64,000 nt of DNA from a virus. Each line of letters begins with the position of its first letter. The first letter of the stretch is position 1. Below, piece by piece: positions 17,159 to 26,407 of this stretch. The stretch lies in IMG/VR virus record IMGVR_UViG_3300017989_000104, positions 1 to 64,000 of that record, one strand, 5' to 3'. The translations under genes were made by a program, and so were the position numbers. Under the pieces are notes generated by a model. It worked only from the letters and a program-made list of their open reading frames with translations, was not told the DNA's origin and did not search any database.

Positions 17159-18486
17159 CCAATTTGAGGCATTAAACTATCTAAATAATCAGATGTTGCC
17201 TTATCCTCAGCACTAACACGATCTCCCGCTTCAGTTTGAAAATTCTCAGTGTCAGTTACATTTTCAGCACCACCCATTGTGTGAGAAAATTGTTTTTGTG
17301 GAGGAACTACTTGACCAGCTGAAGTTGCGCTCGTTACAGTTTCCTTATATCCAGGACCTTCTATTTTATAACCGCTAGTTCGTCCTGCAATATTTTGTTT
17401 AAGATTTAAGTTTCTTTCATTAGCGGCCAAAGCTGCTTGACTCTTAATTCCTGGTACATATTTGCCAGGTCCATGATGTTCTCCATTCTTAGGATCTGTA
17501 TACATATCTCTTGCTGTATCTTCATCTCTTAAAATATCAAGATAAGCTTCCAAAGTTGATTTATCTGGATTTCCATCATCAGCTCCTGCCAACATACTTG
17601 AATATAATCCACCAAAGTCAATTCTTATATCAACAATTCCAAGTCTTTGATTCCAAGCAATTTGTTGTTGATCTCCACCTTTGATTATAGTGATGTTGCT
17701 TATAAATGCAGCTCTTAAATCAAATAATCCTCGACATTTAATTTTATGTAAAAATGGCCAGCTGTAAGTATGACCATCTTTAGTTTGAGGCAAATTAAGA
17801 CATAATATAGCAGCAATAGGACCTATTATATATTTCTCAGTTGCTTCAGCATTTCCTGGAGCAGGATTGTATAATCGGCATGTTATTGAATAAGATGGTT
17901 GAAACCCACTATTTTTCCAAATTTGTGGAAAGTCGACTCTTGCTCCTGCCATGATAGATGATAATACAGCGCCTCCTCCTTTTAAAGAAGGTATTGAATT
18001 TGCAAGAGCATTTCCTACATTTTCAACTCCTGCTTTTCCAGCTGAAACTCCACTTCCTAATGCTCCTGCCATTCCACCTGCTTCTTTTAAGGCGGCAATT
18101 ATTTTATCAGCTCCCTCTCCAGCACTTCGAGATCCTGTTATTTGAGCAAGTTCAGCTGCTGCAGATGATGCAACGTCTGTAACTCTATTTAAAAAACTAT
18201 CAGAATATTCATTTGAAAAAGAATCTGTTGGAAAATTATCTGCTAAAAATGCAAGTCTTATAGGAGTTGAATCTAATTGATAACCATATGTTTCAAGAAG
18301 AGCTTTATAACCATTATTTCCATCCCATGCTTTATCAAGTTTGAATAGACTCAAACCTCTTTGAAATTTAGGTAAATGAGGAACTATTTCAAGTACAGGC
18401 ATTGAATTAAATTTAGCATTCTCACTTACTAATGTATCAGGAGGCATTCCAAAGTATTTAGGAAGCTGTGTCATTCGTAAAGCCAT
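17155..18486 (-). CDS. Probable tail tube/baseplate connector, T4 gp48/gp54-like
   Basis: This 443-residue protein is the last gene of the tape-measure unit. The N-terminal part has beta strands around MPVLEIVPHLPKFQRGLS. The middle (about 115-180) is Ala/Gly/Ser-rich and low in complexity. A conserved-looking domain follows: strands and turns with PSYSITCRLYNPAPGN, IIGPIAAILCLNLPQ, YSWPFLHKIKCRG and LGIVDIRIDFGGLYSSML. This order suits tube-like proteins that sit at the top of the baseplate, such as T4 gp48 and gp54. The tail (after about 340) looks disordered. The start ATG overlaps the stop of the tape measure gene, so production is linked. Confidence 0.5.
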   Translation of the reverse strand: MALRMTQLPKYFGMPPDTLVSENAKFNSMPVLEIVPHLPKFQRGLSLFKLDKAWDGNNGYKALLETYGYQLDSTPIRLAFLADNFPTDSFSNEYSDSFLNRVTDVASSAAAELAQITGSRSAGEGADKIIAALKEAGGMAGALGSGVSAGKAGVENVGNALANSIPSLKGGGAVLSSIMAGARVDFPQIWKNSGFQPSYSITCRLYNPAPGNAEATEKYIIGPIAAILCLNLPQTKDGHTYSWPFLHKIKCRGLFDLRAAFISNITIIKGGDQQQIAWNQRLGIVDIRIDFGGLYSSMLAGADDGNPDKSTLEAYLDILRDEDTARDMYTDPKNGEHHGPGKYVPGIKSQAALAANERNLNLKQNIAGRTSGYKIEGPGYKETVTSATSAGQVVPPQKQFSHTMGGAENVTDTENFQTEAGDRVSAEDKATSDYLDSLMPQIG

Positions 18487-21400
18487 TAGTTTATATCTCC
18501 TTCTAAAATTTGTTTAGCTAATGGGTCAAAGTGACCTCTATCTTGATTGCCCATATTATTAGCAATTGATTGCATTGAGCTTGACATTGAATTTGTAATG
18601 TTATTAATAACTGTGGCAGTTGTCAATGAGTTCGTCTTAGCAAAATCATCCATTGCTTCTTTTTGAGCTTTTGCTTGTTCTTGAATAAGAAATTTAGTTT
18701 TAGCGGTATCACTTATAGCATCCTTTTTAGCAATGTCAGAACCTGAAGTTACAGCATTTTCAATTCTTTCTTTAATTTCATCTGAAATTGGAGATATTAA
18801 TTCTCCAGCATGAACTTTAACAAGTCCTGTCTTAGTTACAAGTCCTCCTACTGCTGCTTGAGGAACTCCAGACATTTTAGATTGATAAGCATCATATGAT
18901 GTCCAAGGTTTTGTCTTTGTTGCAGCTGATGCTTCAACATTGACTTTATCAGCTGCCTCAGTTGGAGTTGATGACATACCGTCTGCCCATTTAGCTATCT
19001 TTTCTCCAACAAATGGTATTCCTCTTAATTTATCAACTAAAAATTCTTTAATTGTTGAAAATAAATTAGTGAATAAACTTCCTACCCATTTGAATGGCAT
19101 CATTACTTCAAATTTAATTTTATCCCATGCTTTCTTTCCAGCACCTTTAGCTAAATCTCTAATTTTTTCACTAAGAGATGTCATTATTTTAATAGGAAGA
19201 TATATAGGAAATAATGCCAATTTCAATGTTTTCTTTGCCATCTCTGTTATTAATCCAATTCCACCTTTTTTCTTATAAGCTTCTTTAAAATCAGATATAG
19301 TTGTCTTAATAACTTTCCATGCAAATCTTACTGGGAATGTCACAAAATTATAAACTCCTTTTACCAATTTCTTTATACTCTGTGCAATGAAGTCCATTCC
19401 TTTTGCTATATTCTTTCCTCCAAGAGCTCCCATAAGTCCACCGGCAATTGCTCCAACTGCGCCACCAACTAATGTACCGACTCCGGGTATGAATGACCCA
19501 ATACCTGCTCCGAGTGCTGCGCCTTTTAAAGCACCTCTTTTCGCTCCTTTCCCACCTGCTTCAGTTCCTCCCAAAGCTCCACCGAGAGTTGCTCCAAGTT
19601 TTGAAGTTCCCCATTCTTTAGCATTCTTTCTTGCTGCCATGGCATCTTTAACTGCCATATAACCGCCAACTCCAACTCCAGCAATACCCGCTGCTCCAGC
19701 ACCCATTCCTCCTGCTTGCAATGCAGCTTTCCCGGCAATTGTGGCAATTACTGATTTTGCTCCACCAACTACAGCACCAAATGCAGTTGCCATAGCAGGA
19801 ACTATAAAAGTTTTAAATCCTCCAAATATAATATCTTTAAGAAAAGCACCAGCTATCATAATCCATTTGAATGCTCCAGTTGTTATTTTCTTGATAAATC
19901 CAAAACCTTTATAAAGTGCATCTTTAGTACTTTGAAGAACACCTTCTAATTTATTGAGTTTATATAATTGTTGTTTAGCTAACTCAATTCTCTCTTTAGT
20001 ATCTTTTCCAAATTGTTTTCTAAATTCAGCTAATCGTCTTGGAGTATTTTTTAAATAGTCAAGTCTTTCTTTAAATAATATTTTTCTTTGTTCCCACTGA
20101 TCTTTTCTTGCTTGCTTTAATTCAGCTTTCAATTTTGCTTTTTCTTCTTTCATTTGTTTCTTTAACTTAGCAGTTTCTGCTTTCATTTCTTTCATTCTAA
20201 CTTTCATTTCTGCTTTAGCTTTTTTCTGCTCTAACTTCATTAAAGCTTTATCTCTAATTCTTTGGATTTTTGCTTTTTGCTCATCTTCTTTCATTTGTTT
20301 CTTTAGCTGGAGAAATTTAACTCTTCCTTCTAATTTAGCTCTACGAGTTTCTAATCTCTCTTCCATCTTTTTCTTCTTAGCTTCTAATTTGGTTTGCCAT
20401 TTCTCTCTATTCTTTTCAATTTTTAATTTAAGATCTTTGACTTTATTAAGAGCTTTATTTCTCTTTTTCTCAACCTTCTCTTGTTGTTTTGCTATCTTCT
20501 TTCTTTTTCTCTCCTGTTGCATTTCAAAACGATGTTGCTTGTTAAAGAAATACTTCATTATATTTTTATGTTTACCAAATATTTTATCTTGAGCTTTTCT
20601 TATTTTAGATAATCGTTTTTGTTGATGTTTGAGAGCTCTAGAATCCCAATATTCTTCTATCTTCTTTCTCTTTTTAATACCATCTTTAGCGATTGTATCT
20701 AAAGTTCTTTGGCGATTCTTTTCACCCTTTGTTTTAATCTTTTCAATACCTTTTTCAAGCTTCTCAGCTAATTTGGTTTTAAAATTAGTAAACCTAGTAG
20801 TTCTCTTTTCTATAAAACCTTCAATGCGTGTTGCTATTTTTGTTGAGCGTTTAAGATGTTTTTGATAATCCTTTTCCATTGCGGTAAAGAATTTATTATC
20901 AAATTTATGCCATTTTTTTCTTTTCTTTCTCATCTCCTTATCATGTTTCTTTTGTTGACGTTCTAACTTCTCTTCGTATGTTAATCCAATTCCAAAGAAT
21001 CTTCCAATATTTCTAAATAATCCACCTACTTTTCCAGCTTTTTCTTTTACAGATTCACCATACATCTTAGCTTCGTCTTTTGCATAACCATATCGCCATT
21101 TAGCTCTTTCTTTTTTCTGATTAGCAGTATCTTTAAATATTTTAGCAGATTCATTAAAACTATCAATAAGACTATTCATCTTATCAGCTGGTAATACCAT
21201 TTCTCCTTTATGAGCATATATTGGACCAGTCCTTTTTAATAATCCACCATCTGCGAGAAATGGCATTTTATCTCTAAGCATTCCCCCATACATCTTAGCT
21301 TCGTCAGCACCATATCCAGCATACCATTTTGCTCTATCTGCTTTCTTTTTGAGATTGCGATTCATTTCAGAAGCTTTGTCCTTCATTTTTTCTTTACCCA

Positions 21401-23087
21401 TCTCGCCATACATTCTAGCTTCATCAGCACCATAACCTGCGTACCATTTCGCTTTCTCTGCCGCCTGACCAGCTTGTGTTCTATAATCTCGAGTACTTTC
21501 TTTACTAACACCCATTCCTTTAAGAACTTTTTTCGGTGATAATATATGCAATAAAGTTGTAATACCTGCTTTATCAAGAGATTCTTTATCCAATCCTAAT
21601 CTTGCAGTTAATTTAGCAAGACCAAGTTCACCAAGACTTTTCTTTTCTTTTGGTCCACCCTTCAGTTTATTTCTAATTCTTGATGCAACACTCCATTTAT
21701 CTTGATTCTTTTTATCTTCTTCTTTCCATCTTTGTAATAATACATCTCCAGATTCTCCAACAGTTCCTTCTGTAAGAGTTTTTAGATAAAAGATTATTTT
21801 ATCTAATTTTTGCATTTGCTGAACAAATGTAATATTTAAGATTTGACTAATATTTTGAAAATTATTTAATCCTTTAGGAAGATATTTTCTATATCCACCT
21901 CTCATTCCAAATAAGAATTGTATTGGAGTAAATATACTTGTCTTTAAAATTTCAGAAACTCCAAGTAAATTTCTGAATAATGGATGTTCTGTTAAAACTC
22001 TCTGCCAAGCGATTTTCATTCGAGATGTCATTCCAACCATTGCAACTTTCATTTCAAGAGTTGCCTTTAACATACGATTTTCAAATGATTTCTTCTTTGG
22101 AGATCTTGCTTCTTTCCATCCTGCTATAAAACTTTTAGTTAAAGATCTATTCATTTTTTGCTGTTCACCAACGAAGTCTTCCATTGATACAGCATTATCT
22201 GCCATTACTTTAATCAACCCATGAACAGATGTTCCAGTAGGTGTATCAGCAACTCTCCTCATTCTTGTCATTGCTTCAGCAATTTGAGGAAGTTTTTCAA
22301 TTGGAGTTATAACTTCTCCCTTATGTACTTTAACAACTCCAGTCTCATCTACATAACCACCTCTGGCAGCTTTTTGTATAGGTTTCTTAAATTTGCCAGT
22401 AATTTTATCTTTAGCATCTTTAACTGCAATTGCAGTATCCCCAAGATATCTTTTAGACTCATCTGAATATTCAACTTTTCCAGAGCGTGTAAATATATCT
22501 GAAACTTTATCTTTAGCTGTTCTTAACATTCCTTTTGAAACTTGAAATGCATCTTTAACAGCATCTCCTAATCTAAGTTTTATTCTATCTGCAGCACCTT
22601 GAAATACATCAGTTTCCATGAATTTTGCTGCAAAGTATCCAAATATAGGAGTTGATTGAGATAGAGCAGTTGCTACCATATTTTGTTTATTGTAATTCAC
22701 ATCTTCGCTTATTGCTTTACCATATTGTTTCAACATATCTTTTGAACCAACTGCGGTTGATGTGGTGATCTTTTGAGTTCCAACAGCTAATTGCTTTATT
22801 GTATTATTCATGCTTCCAAGAATTTTAGAAGTCGAGGATGCTAATTGTTTATTTGATTTCGTACTTGAATCAATTGCTTTCGCTGCATACTCTGCTCTTT
22901 TTTTAGACATGGCTTGAAATCTCATGACAGAGTCTATACGATCTTCCATGGATTTAATATCTTTTTTAGTTTGCTCTTGCATCTTCATAGTAAATGAAGA
23001 TAAAGAACTAACTTGACTTGCCTGCTTTGCTTCTAACTTTGTAGACTCAGATGCAGGTTTATCATTTATATTAGTCGAATCGGCCAT
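18486..23087 (-). CDS. Tail tape measure protein (T4 gp29-like role)
   Basis: This 1533-residue protein has the marks of a tape measure. It has long helical regions and a very basic coiled coil from about residues 710-1045 (runs such as KKMEERLETRRAKLEGR). Glycine/alanine-rich hydrophobic segments follow near 1095-1235 (ALGAGIGSFIPGVGTLVGG). A repeated motif GG-x-V-x-x-TG-x-V-x-VHKGE occurs near residues 243, 615 and 1414, which is common in tape measures. A second repeat, RAKWYAGYGADEAKMYGE, occurs near 545, 590 and 664. The protein would set tail length and pass into the host envelope. It lies between the HExxH gene and the gp48/54-like gene. Confidence 0.85.
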   Translation of the reverse strand: MADSTNINDKPASESTKLEAKQASQVSSLSSFTMKMQEQTKKDIKSMEDRIDSVMRFQAMSKKRAEYAAKAIDSSTKSNKQLASSTSKILGSMNNTIKQLAVGTQKITTSTAVGSKDMLKQYGKAISEDVNYNKQNMVATALSQSTPIFGYFAAKFMETDVFQGAADRIKLRLGDAVKDAFQVSKGMLRTAKDKVSDIFTRSGKVEYSDESKRYLGDTAIAVKDAKDKITGKFKKPIQKAARGGYVDETGVVKVHKGEVITPIEKLPQIAEAMTRMRRVADTPTGTSVHGLIKVMADNAVSMEDFVGEQQKMNRSLTKSFIAGWKEARSPKKKSFENRMLKATLEMKVAMVGMTSRMKIAWQRVLTEHPLFRNLLGVSEILKTSIFTPIQFLFGMRGGYRKYLPKGLNNFQNISQILNITFVQQMQKLDKIIFYLKTLTEGTVGESGDVLLQRWKEEDKKNQDKWSVASRIRNKLKGGPKEKKSLGELGLAKLTARLGLDKESLDKAGITTLLHILSPKKVLKGMGVSKESTRDYRTQAGQAAEKAKWYAGYGADEARMYGEMGKEKMKDKASEMNRNLKKKADRAKWYAGYGADEAKMYGGMLRDKMPFLADGGLLKRTGPIYAHKGEMVLPADKMNSLIDSFNESAKIFKDTANQKKERAKWRYGYAKDEAKMYGESVKEKAGKVGGLFRNIGRFFGIGLTYEEKLERQQKKHDKEMRKKRKKWHKFDNKFFTAMEKDYQKHLKRSTKIATRIEGFIEKRTTRFTNFKTKLAEKLEKGIEKIKTKGEKNRQRTLDTIAKDGIKKRKKIEEYWDSRALKHQQKRLSKIRKAQDKIFGKHKNIMKYFFNKQHRFEMQQERKRKKIAKQQEKVEKKRNKALNKVKDLKLKIEKNREKWQTKLEAKKKKMEERLETRRAKLEGRVKFLQLKKQMKEDEQKAKIQRIRDKALMKLEQKKAKAEMKVRMKEMKAETAKLKKQMKEEKAKLKAELKQARKDQWEQRKILFKERLDYLKNTPRRLAEFRKQFGKDTKERIELAKQQLYKLNKLEGVLQSTKDALYKGFGFIKKITTGAFKWIMIAGAFLKDIIFGGFKTFIVPAMATAFGAVVGGAKSVIATIAGKAALQAGGMGAGAAGIAGVGVGGYMAVKDAMAARKNAKEWGTSKLGATLGGALGGTEAGGKGAKRGALKGAALGAGIGSFIPGVGTLVGGAVGAIAGGLMGALGGKNIAKGMDFIAQSIKKLVKGVYNFVTFPVRFAWKVIKTTISDFKEAYKKKGGIGLITEMAKKTLKLALFPIYLPIKIMTSLSEKIRDLAKGAGKKAWDKIKFEVMMPFKWVGSLFTNLFSTIKEFLVDKLRGIPFVGEKIAKWADGMSSTPTEAADKVNVEASAATKTKPWTSYDAYQSKMSGVPQAAVGGLVTKTGLVKVHAGELISPISDEIKERIENAVTSGSDIAKKDAISDTAKTKFLIQEQAKAQKEAMDDFAKTNSLTTATVINNITNSMSSSMQSIANNMGNQDRGHFDPLAKQILEGDIN

Positions 23088-23098
23088 TAATCAAACTC

Positions 23099-24007
23099 CT
23101 ATAATTTTGAAAGTCCTGAATATATTTTTGATGAATATGAAGAAGGTATTTCAGATAAAATTGCAATGACTTCAGATGGTATATATAACTCTTGATAAAA
23201 CATACTATTAACATTTGTAATCTTATTTCCTACTAATGTTTTATAAGAATTAATTATTGGTCTTACTACAGATGCATACTTTTTATAATAATTATTTGAA
23301 AATATATTAAAATTAATTACTGATAAAAGTATAGCATTTACAATAAGATCTGCCATCATATCAAATTCTTTATCTTTTAATACAGATAAGGATTTAAATT
23401 CATCAAGGTGTTCTCTATATTTTTTAAATAGAGCATATGATAATTTAGATTTAACATCAAAGTTTTGATAAATAAAATTAGTAAATTTATCAACTCTTGG
23501 TTGTTTGGTTAACTTAAATGCATCAACAAAATAATTTTTATAAAACTCTGTATATATTGGTTTAAATGAAGATTTAAATTGAGCTGGTTTTAATCCAACC
23601 ATTAAATGACACATCTCATGAATAGTTAATACAGCTAACCAATCATTTGAAGCAAATCCAAATGAGCTTATATTATTATCAATTAATACAAATATTTTAC
23701 CATGTTTAGGAGCATAAAATGCAGCTCCAATTTTCTTATGAGCTGGACCGAAAATCTTAAACTTATAAAACTTTAGTATATTTTTATTCATCCAACATGG
23801 GACAAGTTTCTTATTCATAACTAATCGAGTCATTGTCTTCATCAATGGTTTTGCTCTTGAAGATTCACTCATAGATTTTAAGAATGATAAATTCAATGAA
23901 GGTGAACCAAATAAGTCCTCTCCATCAAGAGATGCAACCTTTTTGAGACCTGTTGGAGCAGCAAAAAATTCCTGCAAAGTTTGTTGATTTTCGCCTAATC
24001 TATCCAT
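23099..24007 (-). CDS. Putative zinc metallopeptidase (HExxH) next to the tape measure
   Basis: This 302-residue protein carries HEMCH at residues 130-134 within a hydrophobic helix (WLAVLTIHEMCHLMVGL), the classic zinc-binding HExxH pattern. A later helix with EFDMMADLIVNAIL (near residue 220) could give the third ligand, as in gluzincins. The rest is helical and lysine-rich. No signal peptide is seen. Its place between terminase and tape measure suggests a virion-associated enzyme, perhaps acting on cell wall peptides or processing a virion protein. It has no match to the usual T4 prohead protease (gp21), which is a serine protease. Activity is inferred from the motif only. Confidence 0.5.
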   Translation of the reverse strand: MDRLGENQQTLQEFFAAPTGLKKVASLDGEDLFGSPSLNLSFLKSMSESSRAKPLMKTMTRLVMNKKLVPCWMNKNILKFYKFKIFGPAHKKIGAAFYAPKHGKIFVLIDNNISSFGFASNDWLAVLTIHEMCHLMVGLKPAQFKSSFKPIYTEFYKNYFVDAFKLTKQPRVDKFTNFIYQNFDVKSKLSYALFKKYREHLDEFKSLSVLKDKEFDMMADLIVNAILLSVINFNIFSNNYYKKYASVVRPIINSYKTLVGNKITNVNSMFYQELYIPSEVIAILSEIPSSYSSKIYSGLSKL

Positions 24008-24059
24008 AATTTCTCCATATATATTAAATACAATAATAAATTATTGTTTGGAATTTTCA

Positions 24060-25724
24060 TTAATGTATTCCGTACATTCCTAATACGTCAATGACTCCTT
24101 GTTCATCTCTATTTAAATTCTCACCATCTAAGTTAGCTTTAATATGTTTTATCAATTTAGCATTACTAAATTCAGTTAAAGATAAGTCATCATTCATACC
24201 CATAATATTTGAAAATTCTTGCTGAACAAGAGTTGATACAGATGTATCAATTAATAATGGTGGGTCATATTTTCTTACATATGTACAACACGCAGTTGCC
24301 ATTACAATATCATCATGACAATCACTATCTGCTTCAACTCTTCCACTTGATTTTGACACAAGTCCAACTAACTCTAATGCTAATCTTTTTGAATTTACAA
24401 TTTCTGTGAACTCAGTAATGTATGAATATAATGAGTCGATCATTAATGGGCGTGTCTTTGAATTTGTACTGAGTCCAGGAACAACTGTGTTCTTTCCTCT
24501 TTTCTCTTTATAAACCATAGTTGAAAATTCGCTAGCATTCATATGTTCAACAACTTGGTTTCCATATGAGTTATTTTCAATTACACATAATCCTGGATAT
24601 TGAGCACATGCAACTTTAACAACTTTAACAAAATCTAAGACTTTACATTTACCTTGATATTCCCATACCTGCTCCATAGTTTGATAATCATAAACTGCAA
24701 TTGCTGATTTATCAAGTCCATGTTCAGGTGCTGTATCAACTCCAATTATATAATATCTTCCTGGAATAGGTTGTTGAAATTTCCATATTTCTCCATTGAA
24801 TATTTTAAGTCTTTCAATTGGTTCAATTGCTAACTCTTGTAATTTCTCAATTATATCTTCCTCAAAGAAAGACCCACTGCTACCAAGGAATTTCAATTCA
24901 AGCTCTTGTTGGATTTTCTTTGGGTCATTATCAAATAACTCACATTGTAATTTATACCAATCAGGATCATCAGCTAACTCAGCAACATCTTGCCAATGAA
25001 TTGTGAATGGTTTCATAATGCCATCACCATTTATAGCTTTTGTATATCTCTCAAAAAACCATTTACCAACTCCAACTGTTTTATTTGGTGTTGATAATAC
25101 AATTGTGCCATAAGGAACATTATTCTTTCTTGCATGCATTTGATTTGTTGATAAAGCAGGTACCATTGAAGTCCAAGCATCATCAACCTTATTGACGAAA
25201 GCTGCCTCATCAATTATTAAGAATGTAATTGCCTTACCACGAAGAGTCTTCTCTGGAGCATTTGGATTTACAGTTGAAGCATATACTTTTGATCCATTGG
25301 TTAATATAAATGATTGTTCAGTTCTCTTTGCAAATCCAGGACCTTGAACACCATTTTTAGGTTTCATCCATAATGGGAGTTTTTCAAACATTCCTCTTGT
25401 TGTTCTTGCAAAGTCTGTAGCTTCTCTTCCATCTTTTGAAATAATACCAACAACTGTGTTCTTATAAAAGGTAACTAACCAACAACAATATGCTTGGACA
25501 ATTGTAGAGATCCCTATTTGTCTACTTTTAAGGACTAAAACCATTTTATCTTGTGTAATTAAATCAATAAGATTCTTTTGTGGTGCATATGGTTTAAGTA
25601 AAACGTCCTTACCTGGCATTTCTATATAAATATAATTACTGCAAAAATAATCAAAGGATTTCTTACACTTATAATACTCCAATACAAATTGTTGCATTTT
25701 AGTTACTTGTGCTGTCGCTGCCAT
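24060..25724 (-). CDS. terL: Terminase large subunit (T4 gp17-like)
   Basis: This 554-residue protein has both terminase domains. The N-terminal ATPase part has a Walker A-type motif LKSRQIGIST (about 65-74), a Walker B motif FLIIDEAAFV (about 168-177) and a coupling motif STPN (near 215). The C-terminal nuclease has the RNase H-like order: IIGVDTAPEHGLDKSAIAVYD in pieces near 318-340, a central strand with VIENNSYG (near 380), and DCHDDIVMA near 468-476. It packages DNA into proheads through the portal. T4 gp17 is 610 residues, so this one is slightly shorter. No small subunit gene is evident next to it. A candidate late promoter lies 34 bases upstream. Confidence 0.93.
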   Translation of the reverse strand: MAATAQVTKMQQFVLEYYKCKKSFDYFCSNYIYIEMPGKDVLLKPYAPQKNLIDLITQDKMVLVLKSRQIGISTIVQAYCCWLVTFYKNTVVGIISKDGREATDFARTTRGMFEKLPLWMKPKNGVQGPGFAKRTEQSFILTNGSKVYASTVNPNAPEKTLRGKAITFLIIDEAAFVNKVDDAWTSMVPALSTNQMHARKNNVPYGTIVLSTPNKTVGVGKWFFERYTKAINGDGIMKPFTIHWQDVAELADDPDWYKLQCELFDNDPKKIQQELELKFLGSSGSFFEEDIIEKLQELAIEPIERLKIFNGEIWKFQQPIPGRYYIIGVDTAPEHGLDKSAIAVYDYQTMEQVWEYQGKCKVLDFVKVVKVACAQYPGLCVIENNSYGNQVVEHMNASEFSTMVYKEKRGKNTVVPGLSTNSKTRPLMIDSLYSYITEFTEIVNSKRLALELVGLVSKSSGRVEADSDCHDDIVMATACCTYVRKYDPPLLIDTSVSTLVQQEFSNIMGMNDDLSLTEFSNAKLIKHIKANLDGENLNRDEQGVIDVLGMYGIH

Positions 25725-25740
25725 ACACTCTCCATATTAC

Positions 25741-25758
25741 GGATTTTTATTTTGTTCT
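25741..25758 (-). promoter_or_regulatory. Candidate late promoter motif before the terminase gene
   Basis: On the minus strand this reads AGAACAAAATAAAAATCC. It starts 34 bases before the terminase ATG and nearly copies the plus-strand motif at 8822. Confidence 0.45.
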
Positions 25759-25875
25759 AAAAAAAAATTTAGAATGGATTCTTATGCTATATATATTAAT
25801 TTATAGAAGGAGTGAGTTGGTTTGATTTTTTAATAGCAACTCACATAAATAATAACTCTAATTTTTGGAGGTTTT

Positions 25876-26214
25876 ATGAGCGAGGTCCTTGTATTTACCG
25901 AAAGGACACATAAGAGTAAAAGGAGGTGGACTGAAACTGATTCAAAAGAAGTACCAAGAAAAACCACGAATTTAAAAACAGTCAAATTAGAACCGGGATT
26001 AAACACTGCAATTTGTCCATATGAAAAATGTAATGGGTTAATCACTCCAGACAGAATCGTGGGAAAACGATTCGTATTTAGCGACAAAGGTCACTGTACA
26101 AAATGCGACCGAACTGTATTAATTGACTTTGGAGGAAACCGTGCAGGTAGGAACGAAACTAAAAGTAGAAAACTTTCAGCTGCACTTAAGACGCAAGCTA
26201 AGTTTTTTGACTAA
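25876..26214 (+). CDS. Small zinc-ribbon protein, function unknown
   Basis: This 112-residue protein has a basic N-terminus (HKSKRRW) and a zinc ribbon built from C47 and C52 (CPYEKC) and C74 and C77 (CTKC). The C-terminus is basic and helical (RKLSAALKTQAKFF). Such proteins often bind DNA, RNA or polymerases. It is the only plus-strand gene in a long minus-strand stretch, divergent from the terminase, with GGAGG before the ATG. Its message seems to end at the strong hairpin at 26372-26400. It might be a transcription or packaging accessory, but nothing proves this. Confidence 0.7.
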   Translation: MSEVLVFTERTHKSKRRWTETDSKEVPRKTTNLKTVKLEPGLNTAICPYEKCNGLITPDRIVGKRFVFSDKGHCTKCDRTVLIDFGGNRAGRNETKSRKLSAALKTQAKFFD

Positions 26215-26252
26215 CGTATGCACATAAAGTTTTGGAAGGAGGTGACGCTATA

Positions 26253-26315
26253 ATGGTTTATCTAATAAACCAACTAAAAAGTTGTACGAGTATCAAAAGA
26301 AACCCCGTAGTATAG
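26253..26315 (+). CDS. Possible 20-residue leader-like peptide
   Basis: A very strong ribosome binding site (AAGGAGGTG) precedes an ATG that opens only 20 codons (MVYLINQLKSCTSIKRNPVV). A second site, GAGGAGG, follows at once before a four-codon frame (MANA). Two good start sites with almost no product, then two hairpins, looks like a leader or regulated RNA more than a protein gene. Confidence 0.3.
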   Translation: MVYLINQLKSCTSIKRNPVV

Positions 26316-26344
26316 AGGAGGATTAGGTTATGGCAAATGCCTAG

Positions 26345-26366
26345 TCATCCTCATTAACCAGGATGA
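26345..26366 (+). promoter_or_regulatory. First hairpin downstream of the mini-frames
   Basis: TCATCCT (26345-26351) and AGGATGA (26360-26366) form a perfect 7-bp stem with an 8-base loop, immediately after the second mini-frame. Confidence 0.45.
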
Positions 26367-26371
26367 TTGGG

Positions 26372-26400
26372 GTGTTGGGCGCTGCCCAGCACAAATTTTT
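26372..26400 (+). terminator. Rho-independent terminator of the zinc-ribbon transcript
   Basis: GTGTTGGGC (26372-26380) and GCCCAGCAC (26384-26392) form a 9-bp GC-rich stem with one wobble and a 3-base loop, followed by AAATTTTT. It lies between convergent genes and ends the plus-strand unit. Confidence 0.75.
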
Positions 26401-26407
26401 GTTGTAT

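Noticed and set aside
19387-20865. Long plus-strand frames opposite the tape measure gene
   Set aside because: They are antisense shadows of Ala/Gly-rich and Lys/Glu-rich coding sequence and lack start sites and known motifs.
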